Assembly: GCA_000403495.2 (NCBI GenBank)
Contig: KE159820.1
Coordinates: 222,004 to 286,003 of the forward strand
Length of the DNA stretch: 64,000 bases
Source: Lachnospiraceae bacterium 10-1
Lineage (GTDB): Bacteria; Bacillota; Clostridia; Lachnospirales; Lachnospiraceae
Direction of reading: 5' to 3'
Below the pieces are notes generated by a model. That model had not been told where the DNA came from. It ran no database searches and was given only the letters and a program-made list of their open reading frames with translations. Numbering within the stretch: position 1 is the stretch's first letter; every line of letters starts with the position of its first letter. Of this stretch, positions 16,974 to 25,970 are shown one piece after another. A program made the position numbers and the translations under genes.

Positions 16974-17816
16974 CTACAATCCCAATGCTCTGCCGGTAAG
17001 CGACTGTGCGCCTTTGCAGGCTCCCACCGTTAAAGCTATGGTAAATGTTATCTCACACAGGTAGATAAGCACTTGTGCCCAATCCGCATAACCGCCTGTG
17101 AAGGACGGAAGCCCTGCGCTGATAAAGGCATTGCAGATCAGAATAGCAAGCGCCATAGTGACCGCTTCCATCACCACCGATAAGAAATACTTGAAGTATC
17201 TTACACAGGTGCTGCTCACTGTCCGGTTTCCTGCAAGCGTAGAAAATGCAATCGCCGCCAATGGCACGATCACCATGATCTTCAGGAACCGGAAATATAC
17301 GGTGTAGATGATGAAGAAGCCGCATATTAAAATAATGAGGGAAAGCACCACTGATAAGATCAGGAACACAAGACTTGTTGCAAAGCCAAGATTTTCTATA
17401 ATCTCCGCTTCCCCAACACCGATACTGACCTGTGCCATGGTGGTATTCCCAAGATGGCTTACCATAGCCCCGATACTGCTGAAAAATGCTTTCAGTATCG
17501 TAAGGTTGTTTGCCACAAGCCACTGCGCTATCCCTAGCCTTATCAGCATACGGAGCATTGCCTCAAACCGAAACTCGTTTTTGATATCCACGCTCTCCGC
17601 ACAGAAGCCTATCACGAAGAACAACACCACAAGACCGCTCCCCACGCCTACGAACAATGGCTGTAAATTCTCCACTACCGCCCATGGACCACCGCCCTTA
17701 AATGATACCGGTGACTGCCCAAGCAGGGAGAACACAAGGTTAATCTGGTTATTCCAGAATCCAAGCACCATTTCCAGCAGTGCTAGGATGTCATCCCCTA
17801 ACTTGAATATCTCCAT
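16974..17816 (-). CDS. VirB6/TrbL-like channel protein, CD1112-type
   Basis: A 280-residue polytopic membrane protein with about six hydrophobic segments between residues 50 and 270 and little soluble sequence. The pattern (ILALLEMVLGFWNNQINLVF at the N-terminus, RFLKIMVIVPLAAIAFSTLAG in the middle) matches the CD1112-type VirB6/TrbL-like proteins of clostridial conjugative transposons. VirB6 forms part of the inner-membrane channel. AAAGGGGGC precedes the ATG at 17816. It sits between the pilin-like gene and prgI in the compact transfer operon. Confidence 0.83.
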   Translation of the reverse strand: MEIFKLGDDILALLEMVLGFWNNQINLVFSLLGQSPVSFKGGGPWAVVENLQPLFVGVGSGLVVLFFVIGFCAESVDIKNEFRFEAMLRMLIRLGIAQWLVANNLTILKAFFSSIGAMVSHLGNTTMAQVSIGVGEAEIIENLGFATSLVFLILSVVLSLIILICGFFIIYTVYFRFLKIMVIVPLAAIAFSTLAGNRTVSSTCVRYFKYFLSVVMEAVTMALAILICNAFISAGLPSFTGGYADWAQVLIYLCEITFTIALTVGACKGAQSLTGRALGL

Positions 17817-17830
17817 AGTATGCCCCCTTT

Positions 17831-18187
17831 TTAGAATCCAAGAAAAGTCATCACTGCGGAAATGCCTGCCATGATGAGACCTGCCACGATCCCCTTAAGG
17901 GCAGAGTTCATGGAAGATGAATCCTGCTGCTGGTATGCCTGCGCGAACTCCATCACGTTCTTTGCAAGGATGATCACGCCCACTGCTCCGATAATGGCAA
18001 GCACAAGGGTCTTTAAGTTGTTGATGGGATTTAAGACCTCCGATACGCCTGATGCATGGACGGGAATCGTATACAGGAATGCGGCTGTGATGATGCTTGA
18101 CATCATGGGTACGATATGTTTCTTTACTTTGTCCTTTACCCTGTTCTTTTTGGTGAATGTGGTTACGGTTATATTTTCTCTTTTCAT
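17831..18187 (-). CDS. VirB2/Maff2-like small membrane protein
   Basis: A 118-residue protein with a basic N-terminus and a hydrophobic segment ending in VHASG, a possible signal-peptidase site. Two hydrophobic helices follow (about residues 62-82 and 100-117), separated by QAYQQQDSSSMNSALKG. Size and topology match the Maff2/VirB2-like proteins encoded next to VirB6 in clostridial elements, which may form a channel or pilus subunit. It lies 14 bases before the VirB6-like gene. The specific role is inferred from order and topology. Confidence 0.75.
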   Translation of the reverse strand: MKRENITVTTFTKKNRVKDKVKKHIVPMMSSIITAAFLYTIPVHASGVSEVLNPINNLKTLVLAIIGAVGVIILAKNVMEFAQAYQQQDSSSMNSALKGIVAGLIMAGISAVMTFLGF

Positions 18188-18331
18188 AATTGCTGAATCC
18201 TTTCTTTTTACAATGATTTTGATTATTGGCTGCTTTGTTCTCTATTTCCTTTATGGGCTGGTTATTGCTTTTGCTCTTATTTCTGGTTACTTTAGGCTGG
18301 TTTTTATCTCTATCTGAAATCTGGTAATTGC

Positions 18332-20182
18332 TTATATTGTGTCTGTAGTAATCTCCGGATTTTTGGTTGCTGTATTCCCAAGGCTTATCAATTCTTCCGC
18401 GCTAATGGTGGTTATGATGACATTTCCATTTTCCCCGGCTTCTTTTTCCAGACGCTCTGCGGTTTCCCTGTCTATGATATCTACCGTTTTTTTCTTCTCC
18501 GGGTGGTGGATATACCACTTCCCTTCCCCGTCACCGCTCCGTTTGAACATGGGATGCTTGAAAGTATTGAATTTAAAATCTATGACAGGGTCACAGCCCC
18601 GGATCAGAACAATACATTTCTTATTATCCAGCTTCCTTACTTCATCCGGTGTCATAAGTTCCCGTCCAAGAACATCATAATTCCGGCTGGAACTGCCGCG
18701 CTTTCCCAATGTTTCCCCATTGCTGCGCTTGTCTATGGTGCTTTTCCCTAACAATTCACTGATGTACTTATGGCTTGACTGCTCATTGCCGCCAAGATAA
18801 ACAAGGGTATCGGCGTTGCCCGGTATGGTCTCCCATCCATCCTTAAACAGTTCCTTAATCTGCGCTATATTCTGCACTACGATCACGTTGGAAATCTCCC
18901 TGCTCCGCATGGTGCTTAAGAAATTCAGATAAGAATCGGGGAGCGGCGTGTTATAAAATTCATCCAAAAACATGGTGACATGGATGGGAAGCCTGCCTCC
19001 ATACTTTGTATCTGCCTGAAAATAAAGCTCCTGCATCAACTGTTCGTAGAGCAACCCGACCAAAAACGCGTAGGATTTATCGGAATCGGGTGTGACAATG
19101 AATAAAGCTGTTTTCGTCTTTTTGTCGCTGTTCTTCCCTATGCCAAGTTCCCCGAAATTCAGCTCATCCATTTCTAACAATTCTTTTATGGATTCATTTT
19201 CAAGAAAAGCAAGCCTCGCGTTTACGCTGATGATGATGCTCTTTACCGTATTATCCGCACTATCCATGACTTTCCTGTACTGACGCACTGCCGGGTGGTC
19301 TTCCCCTAAAGGGCTTGTCCTTGCAAGAAGTTCAAAGCGGCGGTCGAGCCTGCTGGGTTCGTCTTTCTCCCGTTTTGCTTCCGCTAATAATTCAAGGACA
19401 GACACGATATTTTTCCTGCCCGGCGGCATTTCCATCCATACATAGTAGAAAAGTGCCTGTAGGAAAAGGCTTTCGGATTTTTCCCAGAACGGGTCACTGC
19501 TGCTGCTTTTTTTCGGGGTGGTATTTTTCATCAGGTTTGTAATCAATTTGATCACATCTGTTTCAGTTCTTATGTAGAAAAACGGATTGTATTTATTGCT
19601 CTCCTTTGGATTAATCAGATTAAAAACCTTTATCTGATATCCGTTAGCTTTCAGGTATTCCCCGGCGCTCCCAAGCAATTCCCCTTTTGGATCGGTAGCG
19701 GCAAAACTGCCCTGCATCTCCATGATGTTGCATTTGATCAGGAACATACTTTTTCCTGCGCCGGAGCCGCCGATGCAGAAGATGTTGTTATTCCGCATGG
19801 TCTTTCTGGTGTCCATGGAAAGACGAAGGTTCTGTGACAGGATGCGGTGGTAGCCGCTCTTATCGCCTAACTGTTTTGTAAGAGCTGCCGCCTCTGCCCA
19901 CCTTGCCGAACCATGCTCCTTCCCGAAGCGGTAATTCTTCTTATTCGTTTTCTGCACTAAAAGATATAAAAGTGCTGTGAGGAATACTGCTACCACAGTA
20001 TAAGGGGTATAGGCTGTCACCTTCAGATCAAACGGGTGCGCCATCTGCTCTTTAAGGAGCGGAACAAAAGTGTAAAGCGTCATGCCCGGATGGATGATAC
20101 TGCCAAGGAAAAATCCCAAATAAATGCATCCCATAACCACAATCCCATAAAAGAGACAGGTAAACACGTCAAATTTCTTCAC
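18332..20182 (-). CDS. VirD4/TraG-family coupling protein
   Basis: A 616-residue protein starting at a GTG with AGGTGAG upstream. There are two N-terminal membrane helices (about residues 8-28 and 60-78), Walker A GGSGAGKS near residue 140, and Walker B FLDEFYN near 407. The C-terminal part carries GGNEQSSHKYISELLGKSTID, typical of type IV coupling proteins. It brings the relaxase-DNA complex to the channel and hydrolyses ATP. The start nearly abuts the stop of the PcfB-like gene (4 bases apart), matching the known functional link of PcfB-like proteins with the coupling protein. Confidence 0.93.
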   Translation of the reverse strand: MKKFDVFTCLFYGIVVMGCIYLGFFLGSIIHPGMTLYTFVPLLKEQMAHPFDLKVTAYTPYTVVAVFLTALLYLLVQKTNKKNYRFGKEHGSARWAEAAALTKQLGDKSGYHRILSQNLRLSMDTRKTMRNNNIFCIGGSGAGKSMFLIKCNIMEMQGSFAATDPKGELLGSAGEYLKANGYQIKVFNLINPKESNKYNPFFYIRTETDVIKLITNLMKNTTPKKSSSSDPFWEKSESLFLQALFYYVWMEMPPGRKNIVSVLELLAEAKREKDEPSRLDRRFELLARTSPLGEDHPAVRQYRKVMDSADNTVKSIIISVNARLAFLENESIKELLEMDELNFGELGIGKNSDKKTKTALFIVTPDSDKSYAFLVGLLYEQLMQELYFQADTKYGGRLPIHVTMFLDEFYNTPLPDSYLNFLSTMRSREISNVIVVQNIAQIKELFKDGWETIPGNADTLVYLGGNEQSSHKYISELLGKSTIDKRSNGETLGKRGSSSRNYDVLGRELMTPDEVRKLDNKKCIVLIRGCDPVIDFKFNTFKHPMFKRSGDGEGKWYIHHPEKKKTVDIIDRETAERLEKEAGENGNVIITTISAEELISLGNTATKNPEITTDTI

Positions 20183-20186
20183 ATGC

Positions 20187-21275
20187 TCACCTGCCTCTCA
20201 CTGGCTGTTTTACTTCTCTGGTTATATTTTTTGCTTTTTCTGCTGCATCTTTTATTGTCTTTTCGCTTGTATCTTTTTCTCTTGATGATTTTCTATTTTC
20301 CGGCTGGCTGGTTCTTTCCGCATTGCTGCTTTCCCTACTGTCATGCCCTAAATCCCTTTCATCTGACTTATGCTCTACCGCAGTGCGGATGTTGGCATTG
20401 ACAGTATCGAAATAATTGTGGAAAATCTCATTCCCCTTCATGGTGAACATTTCGCTCCCCTGTGTTGCATATACCTTCATTTCCTCTTTTTTCTTAAGGA
20501 ACGCTAACGCTGTCCTGCTTCCTTCCGGGAAATAAAAATCCTTTGTAGGGATGCGGATAAACTTGCCAGACTGCCTTGGGAGTTTCACCACTACATGATT
20601 CTCTTTCTGGTCGATAATCAACTTGCTTGTGATGGTGATGGGGTCATACTGCCCGGACTGGTAATGGTCTAAAATATTTAGTCTCTGTTCTAAAGGGATT
20701 GCCTCTATATCTTTCATTTTCAGATAGCCCGTCTCCATCCAAGGCTGTTTCTGTGACTGCCCCCTGCTGTCTGTATTTTTCTGCATTGTACCTGTTTCCT
20801 TTCCTGCTTCTTTTTCCGCTGTCCTGCCCTGCCTTGTTTCCTCAAAGAATTTATCAATATCCTTATCAGAAGTATTCTGGAAATATTCTTCCAGCCCCAT
20901 CACCTGCCCTGCTTTCAGCTTCTCAATCAGGGCATTCATCCGGGGAAGGGATTCTGCGTGGAAGACAATCTCCCTCATACCATCCTTATTGAAATCCGGG
21001 AGCAGGGAGTAGAGGATTCCGTATTTCTTTGCCATTGCCTCCACCTTCTTAAGCTGCTCCTGTGGGAACTTGAAAACATGCATATCTCCGCCGCGTTTTA
21101 GGAGATTTTTCATGGAGGTCTTCCCTTCCATCTTTTCTTTTGCAAGAATACCCATGATAAGTTTTGCAAGCTGTTTTAAAGGTCTTATTCCTACACCTGC
21201 GACACGAAGGAATAAGTCTGTTCCCTCAAAAAGAACGTGAATGATCTGGACAGCATCAGTTATTTCACTGCTCAT
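20187..21275 (-). CDS. PcfB-like protein (DUF3801)
   Basis: A 362-residue protein. Residues 1-130 match the PcfB/DUF3801 pattern: TSMKNLLKRGGDMHVFKFPQ, then EAMAKKYGILYSLLPDFNKDG and EIVFHAESLPRMNALIEKL. Residues 185-285 form a second, beta-rich region including TSKLIIDQKENHVVVKLPRQ. The last 70 residues are a charged tail. In enterococcal pCF10, PcfB helps link relaxosome to coupling protein. The stop lies 4 bases before virD4. The start overlaps the stop of the preceding small gene as ATGA. Confidence 0.8.
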   Translation of the reverse strand: MSSEITDAVQIIHVLFEGTDLFLRVAGVGIRPLKQLAKLIMGILAKEKMEGKTSMKNLLKRGGDMHVFKFPQEQLKKVEAMAKKYGILYSLLPDFNKDGMREIVFHAESLPRMNALIEKLKAGQVMGLEEYFQNTSDKDIDKFFEETRQGRTAEKEAGKETGTMQKNTDSRGQSQKQPWMETGYLKMKDIEAIPLEQRLNILDHYQSGQYDPITITSKLIIDQKENHVVVKLPRQSGKFIRIPTKDFYFPEGSRTALAFLKKKEEMKVYATQGSEMFTMKGNEIFHNYFDTVNANIRTAVEHKSDERDLGHDSRESSNAERTSQPENRKSSREKDTSEKTIKDAAEKAKNITREVKQPVRGR

Positions 21276-21580
21276 CTGCCCTCTCCTCTCTCCTGCCCTT
21301 TGGACTGATGCAATTCTTTCTGCTTCTGGTACTGGCGGTCTTTATCTGCCGCAAGTTCCTTTTCAAGAGCCTGCATTGCCATCTCCATAGCGTTCCCTGC
21401 TTCCTTTGCCAGCGCTGCCTGCCTGCATAATTTACCAAGTACGGTATTCCTCTGCCCGGCTTTTTCTGCACTGCTGTCAGATAAAAGGACGCTGTTGATC
21501 TCTATGGACTGCGCCAATTTTTCGCTTTTCTCCCTGAAATCCTCTGATGCGTAGATATATTCCTGCAACTGCTGTGTCAT
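21272..21580 (-). CDS. Small helical ICE protein, hypothetical
   Basis: A 102-residue, almost entirely alpha-helical charged protein without membrane segment. It overlaps its neighbours at both ends by ATGA junctions, with the 349-residue gene before it (21577) and the PcfB-like gene after it (21275), so it is a genuine member of the operon. No domain recognised; a structural or adaptor role in the relaxosome or coupling complex is a guess from context. Confidence 0.7.
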   Translation of the reverse strand: MTQQLQEYIYASEDFREKSEKLAQSIEINSVLLSDSSAEKAGQRNTVLGKLCRQAALAKEAGNAMEMAMQALEKELAADKDRQYQKQKELHQSKGQERGEGR

Positions 21581-22626
21581 GTTCCCTGCCCCCTTTCGTT
21601 CAATATCTTCATGGTCATACGGAGTTCCCTCATTTTTTCTGCGTCCATAGCCTTATCTGCAAGAAGGGCAAGCTGGCTTTCCGTAAGACCGTCCTCAATG
21701 CCAAGACGTACCTCTGCAATCTGCCTGGCATCCAGTTCCCCAGCTAACTTCTCCAATAACCCCGGCTTTTTGCGGATAAAAGGGAAACTGAAAGAAGGAG
21801 CGGATTTTGATTGTTTATTTGATTCCGCTATACCGCTGTATCGCTGACAATCTGCTTTCTCCGGCTGGTTTCCCTCCTGCAATTTATGTCTCTGCTGCTC
21901 CTGCAATCCTGCAACATAGGACTGCTGGATCAAGAGCTGCTCATGCAGATGTTTGTTTTCTGCTTCCAGCTCCCTTATTTTTCTGTTAGTCTCCTCACGT
22001 TCTTCCAAAAGCCGCTCTGCATCTTCCCTTGCCTGCCGGAACTGTTCTTCCAGTTCCAGATAATATGCATCATCTATACTCTCCGTAGATGCTCCCGTTT
22101 CCTTTTCCTGCTCTGAAAAAATCTCCACTTTCTCTTCCATGGATTTCTTTAAATCCTCAATGAAACTGTTCTGCCTTGAAAGACTTTCTTTCAGCTCCCG
22201 TACTGTTTCCGTAAGAAATTCCATCTGCTCCCCAATCTTCTCCGGTATGGCTCTTCTGCCCTGCATGAGCGGAAGTATCTGCTCCCGAAGTTCTATGGGA
22301 AGCATTCCATTCTGATAGATTCCCTGCAATTCAGAGAGAGGCACACCGGCTTTGAGTGCTTCCAAAAGAATCCGCCCGGATTCTTCCTTGTGGACGGTGG
22401 ATAAAAATGCTGCTTCTTTTACCCCATAGTCTTCTTTCATGGAAGTAAACATTATTTCCATGGTCTCTACAGGAATGGTGGTATCTTCAAAAAGATGCAG
22501 ATAATCTGTATTGATACCATAGCTGACTGCATCCATCACAACTTTAAGCTGTTCTCCGCAATAATCCTTGGATTTAAAATAGGCAGCCTGGTCCTGCCTT
22601 GACATATCCTTTAAACTCTTTCCCAT
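21577..22626 (-). CDS. Coiled-coil mobilization-region protein, hypothetical
   Basis: A 349-residue soluble protein. The N-terminal 130 residues (MSRQDQAAYFKSKDYC, then LLEALKAGVPLSELQGIYQNGM) form a helical domain. Residues 135-240 are a long coiled coil rich in Glu, Lys and Leu. The C-terminal 70 residues (LAGELDARQIAEVRLGIEDGL...LALLADKAMDAEKM) repeat the pattern of the N-terminal domain. The gene begins 22 bases after the relaxase stop with AAAGGAAA upstream. Probably a relaxosome or transfer accessory protein by position; family not recognised. Confidence 0.72.
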   Translation of the reverse strand: MGKSLKDMSRQDQAAYFKSKDYCGEQLKVVMDAVSYGINTDYLHLFEDTTIPVETMEIMFTSMKEDYGVKEAAFLSTVHKEESGRILLEALKAGVPLSELQGIYQNGMLPIELREQILPLMQGRRAIPEKIGEQMEFLTETVRELKESLSRQNSFIEDLKKSMEEKVEIFSEQEKETGASTESIDDAYYLELEEQFRQAREDAERLLEEREETNRKIRELEAENKHLHEQLLIQQSYVAGLQEQQRHKLQEGNQPEKADCQRYSGIAESNKQSKSAPSFSFPFIRKKPGLLEKLAGELDARQIAEVRLGIEDGLTESQLALLADKAMDAEKMRELRMTMKILNERGQGT

Positions 22627-22648
22627 CTGGTTTCCTTTCTTTAATCTG

Positions 22649-24253
22649 TTATCGTACCTGTATCGGCTGATCCTGCTTTTTGCTTTGGGCTGGCTGATTT
22701 TCTAATTGTTTTGTATCTGCATGGGCTGGTGTTTCTGTTATTATTGATTCCGTTTTTTCTGCATCACCCTCTTTACACAATTCTTTCTTCTCCTCTAAAA
22801 TTTCACCCTGTAAAAAATCCGGTTCAGTTGCCTCTATCGTTGGCAGAATCTTTTCTATCACCTGCACCCTGCTCCTTTCAAAGAGGATTTCATCTATCAG
22901 ATTTTCTTCCTTTTTCAGTTCACGCTTTGCTTTTGTGACTTCCGCAAGTTCCTTCTGGAACGTCTCTTTCATTTCTGTAACCTGATTCACCGTATAACCT
23001 TTCTGGATAAGGATTTCTGCCGCTTCCTTCCACTTCTCATAATTTACTGCATAAAAAGAGCTTCCCTTTTTATAGTAGGAAGCACAAATTTCATTTTCTT
23101 CAATTATTTTAAGCAGTGCAAGGGCTGGTTTGTGGGGATAGCGTCTTTTGTATATCTGGTGCCGCTGTTCATCCAGAGAATCCATACGGATGCTGACATC
23201 TTTTTTCTGGTTTTCTAATTCTTCTGCGGAGCAGATGTTATTTCTGCAAAGATACAGATATTGCGACTGCAACTTTTCAAATCTTGCAGCTTCCTCCCTG
23301 TACCGCCACATCTGGCTGTAAGGCTTCCGCTTAAGCTGCCCGGTTCGGTACATCTTCGCATAAAAAGCCTTCTGGTATGGTGACAATGGGATATATCTTT
23401 TATAATTCTTCCTGCATCTGATGATTCGTGGAGTGCGGTTTTTATTTCTGATTGCTTTATGCCGAATATCTTTTACTATCTGATTTTCTACCGCCTCTTT
23501 CATATAATGGGAAGAAATCTCCGTCAGACGGATAAACCGTTTTTCGCCCATAGGCTTTAAATAAGTCTCTCCATTTTTCTGTCTGATTTCATATCCCTTC
23601 TGCTCCATCAGTTTTAGGAAATTCCCATAATTATTTGCAAAAGAAATGGAATCCTCCACATCAAGGCTGATCTGGTGATTCCATTTGAATATACCCTGTT
23701 TAGTTTTATCCCATTTTTTAGGCTCTTTTTCTTTTATGCCGATTTCAATATCCTGTATGGAAAGACCGTATTCTTTACAGAGTTCGTTTACAATAGGCTG
23801 TATCTCCCTTGCCCAATCCCCCTTTTCATAACGGTATTTTCTTCCGGTGCGCCATGAAACGCTGTTGAACAGGATATGGCTATGGACGTGTTCTGTGTTA
23901 TCATGAGTAGCGTACAGGCATTGGAAGTTGTCACCGAAGTATCTCTCTACAAACTTCTGTGTAATCCCCATAGCAGTTTCCGGTCTTACTTCCTGCTTTT
24001 TGAAGGATATGATAAAGTGGTAGCCCTGCCGCTTATCTGTCTTTCCGAACTTTCGCTTTGTAGCAAGCATCTCCTGTAAAGCGGTATCTACGTTGCAGTT
24101 ATGGCTTCCCACCAGTGTGCCATCCTGCGTCTTTTCTTCATCTGTGATGTAGGAAATGGCATTTGCAAGGTGCATCGCCATGTATTTTTTCCCTGTCTGG
24201 TGGATGCAGGATATTTTTGTGATTGCGATCAGATACCTCCCTCTTTTAATCAA
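22649..24253 (-). CDS. Relaxase (MobP-type mobilization nuclease)
   Basis: A 534-residue relaxase when counted from a TTG at 24253. The N-terminal nuclease domain has AITKISCIHQTG at the start, RQGYHFIISF in the middle and the metal-binding motif EHVHSHILFNS near residue 122. The remainder is a basic helical C-terminal part. It nicks oriT on one strand and stays bound to the 5' end during transfer. The start is odd: the only strong ribosome site (GGGAGG) lies after the TTG and points to codon 9, which reads ATC where homologues typically begin MAITKI. Either ATC, CTG or TTG is used, or the start codon is mutated. MobC lies upstream but is separated by an inserted gene. Confidence 0.88.
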   Translation of the reverse strand: MIKRGRYLIAITKISCIHQTGKKYMAMHLANAISYITDEEKTQDGTLVGSHNCNVDTALQEMLATKRKFGKTDKRQGYHFIISFKKQEVRPETAMGITQKFVERYFGDNFQCLYATHDNTEHVHSHILFNSVSWRTGRKYRYEKGDWAREIQPIVNELCKEYGLSIQDIEIGIKEKEPKKWDKTKQGIFKWNHQISLDVEDSISFANNYGNFLKLMEQKGYEIRQKNGETYLKPMGEKRFIRLTEISSHYMKEAVENQIVKDIRHKAIRNKNRTPRIIRCRKNYKRYIPLSPYQKAFYAKMYRTGQLKRKPYSQMWRYREEAARFEKLQSQYLYLCRNNICSAEELENQKKDVSIRMDSLDEQRHQIYKRRYPHKPALALLKIIEENEICASYYKKGSSFYAVNYEKWKEAAEILIQKGYTVNQVTEMKETFQKELAEVTKAKRELKKEENLIDEILFERSRVQVIEKILPTIEATEPDFLQGEILEEKKELCKEGDAEKTESIITETPAHADTKQLENQPAQSKKQDQPIQVR

Positions 24254-24464
24254 TACTACTTTTTGTTCTCATTTACCACTTTGTAAGATGAAAGTGATGC
24301 CTTTAAATAAACATAAACCTTTCTCCTTTTTCTGGCTTTGTTACCTTCAACAAGGTAGCATTTGTCAATCTTATGCTTGTAGGCACGATTTAAGTATCAA
24401 AATACCTGATAAGAATTTATCAATAAATTAATAGGTATCATGCAATATTAATCTGATAAATGCA

Positions 24465-25313
24465 TTACATATGAACATAGTTAATTCCTCTAATTTCAGC
24501 TATTTCTTCTAATCTTTTTCTGTTCCTCTCTAAACAATTAGCCCCTATAAAAATTTTATTTGCACTTATAGATAAATCATTATAGCTGACCGCCTTACCA
24601 TTTGACATCTGAATTTTATCATTGGCAAATACTATCCGATATTCATCTTCATTCTTATATTTTAACTTTTTGCAACAATAATTAAAGTATAAAAAAGAGA
24701 TATAGTTCATGCCATCCCTGCCTATTATATTATATTTTTGACCACTCTTTTTCTCAAATTCGTTTTCATCCAAAATAGTCTTTCTCATTTCAACAATCAT
24801 AGTTTTTAACATATCACTTACTTCCATTTTTTCGTCAGTATATATAACAGGATAAAAGATGCTTTTTCTATTTATTCTATATTCAACACAAAATCCATTT
24901 TTGTTATCTGCATAATCAGACCAAAAATAATCATCATTAGGATTTGTTGTAAAACAAGAAATTGATATCAATTTCTTATTAGCATTAAATATTTTTAGAG
25001 CATCGCTGTAATTTACATCAAACATGCTTTCATCATAGTAATTACGCAAAATATCCCACTTTGCATCTATTAGTTTTGTGTTTACAAATTTATCTTCATC
25101 AATAAACATAAATTTAAATTCATGTTTATCTTTAAACGTTTCATGTTGTGCTAACCATAGTTCTTGATTTGATAAAAAATCTATCCTATTTTCTTCGCAA
25201 GGGAAATATTTGTAAAGAATATCTGGAATATTTTCATTTTTAAATTTATCAGCTTCAGTAAATCCATTTTCAAATAAATATTTATTATATGATTTAAAAA
25301 ATTCAATGTCCAT
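24465..25313 (-). CDS. DUF2971-family protein, ICE cargo
   Basis: A 282-residue soluble protein. Recognisable DUF2971 features are ILYKYFPCEENRIDFLSNQELWLA near the N-terminus and SISCFTTNPNDDYFWSDYADNKNGFCVEY in the middle. The function of this family is unknown; members are frequent on mobile elements and near defence genes. AAAGGTAAC precedes the ATG at 25313. The gene and its flanks are much more AT-rich than the transfer genes on both sides and it separates mobC from the relaxase, so it looks like a later insertion. Confidence 0.8.
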   Translation of the reverse strand: MDIEFFKSYNKYLFENGFTEADKFKNENIPDILYKYFPCEENRIDFLSNQELWLAQHETFKDKHEFKFMFIDEDKFVNTKLIDAKWDILRNYYDESMFDVNYSDALKIFNANKKLISISCFTTNPNDDYFWSDYADNKNGFCVEYRINRKSIFYPVIYTDEKMEVSDMLKTMIVEMRKTILDENEFEKKSGQKYNIIGRDGMNYISFLYFNYCCKKLKYKNEDEYRIVFANDKIQMSNGKAVSYNDLSISANKIFIGANCLERNRKRLEEIAEIRGINYVHM

Positions 25314-25511
25314 ATTGTTACCTTTCTTCTATTGTTTTGTTTTAAACAGTGATTATAAAATAAACTATTATAACAATATTATGATAGTTCAAAAAATAAT
25401 TACTAAGTTTCAATTACAAATATACTCACTATTGGCATATATAACAAGTATATTTTCACAATATATCTTTTTTAACTCCGTTTATAGTAAATAATCTCCC
25501 GCATGGATTGG

Positions 25512-25850
25512 CTAAAATATTGTAACAGTCAAACGCATTAATAACTCTTTTATCATTTCCATATCTTTAGCCAAACTTATTTTATCATCTTTGTTGTATA
25601 TATATGAATTATTATTTTTCACTATCTGATTGATATTTAGACCAATCTTGTTTATTTCATTCCGAAGTCGCATTATCTCTAATTCCAATTCCCTGCTCCT
25701 TGGATGCTCTAACCGATTTAGGATCAGATACCGGATGTATTCTGATTCATTCATATTTTCAGCTTTAGAGCATTCTGCTAAGATTCTTGCGGTCTCCTCC
25801 GTCAGTTTGAAGTGCTTCCGAAGCGTGTTTTCACCTTTCGGTCTTGCCAT
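25512..25850 (-). CDS. MobC-like relaxosome accessory protein
   Basis: A 112-residue protein. The N-terminal ribbon-helix-helix-like part (HFKLTEETARILAECSKAENMNESEYIRYLI) is followed by the MobC signature LRNEINKIGLNINQIVKNNN. MobC proteins bind near oriT and help the relaxase open and nick it. AAGGAG precedes the ATG at 25850. The oriT-like hairpin begins just 28 bases upstream of the start, as expected for a relaxosome gene that may also autoregulate. Confidence 0.88.
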   Translation of the reverse strand: MARPKGENTLRKHFKLTEETARILAECSKAENMNESEYIRYLILNRLEHPRSRELELEIMRLRNEINKIGLNINQIVKNNNSYIYNKDDKISLAKDMEMIKELLMRLTVTIF

Positions 25851-25877
25851 GTGCTACTCCTTCCTTTTTGGGGAGAG

Positions 25878-25950
25878 GGCGTTCCATGGAACGCCGCAAG
25901 ATACGCATTTCGTGGGCACGAAATGCTAAATCTTGTCGGGGAGTACCCCG
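25878..25950 (+). other. Candidate origin of transfer (oriT)
   Basis: Three inverted repeats lie in tandem. The first is a perfect 18-bp palindrome GGCGTTCCA/TGGAACGCC (25878-25895). The second pairs GCATTTCGTG with CACGAAATGC (25905-25926). The third pairs CGGGG with CCCCG (25937-25950). Directly after the second comes TAAATCTTG|TC (25927-25937), which resembles the MOB-P nic consensus ATCCTG|Y. Its place beside mobC supports oriT. The nick position is inferred by similarity only. Confidence 0.6.
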
Positions 25951-25970
25951 AACCCCCATTTTTACGGTAA

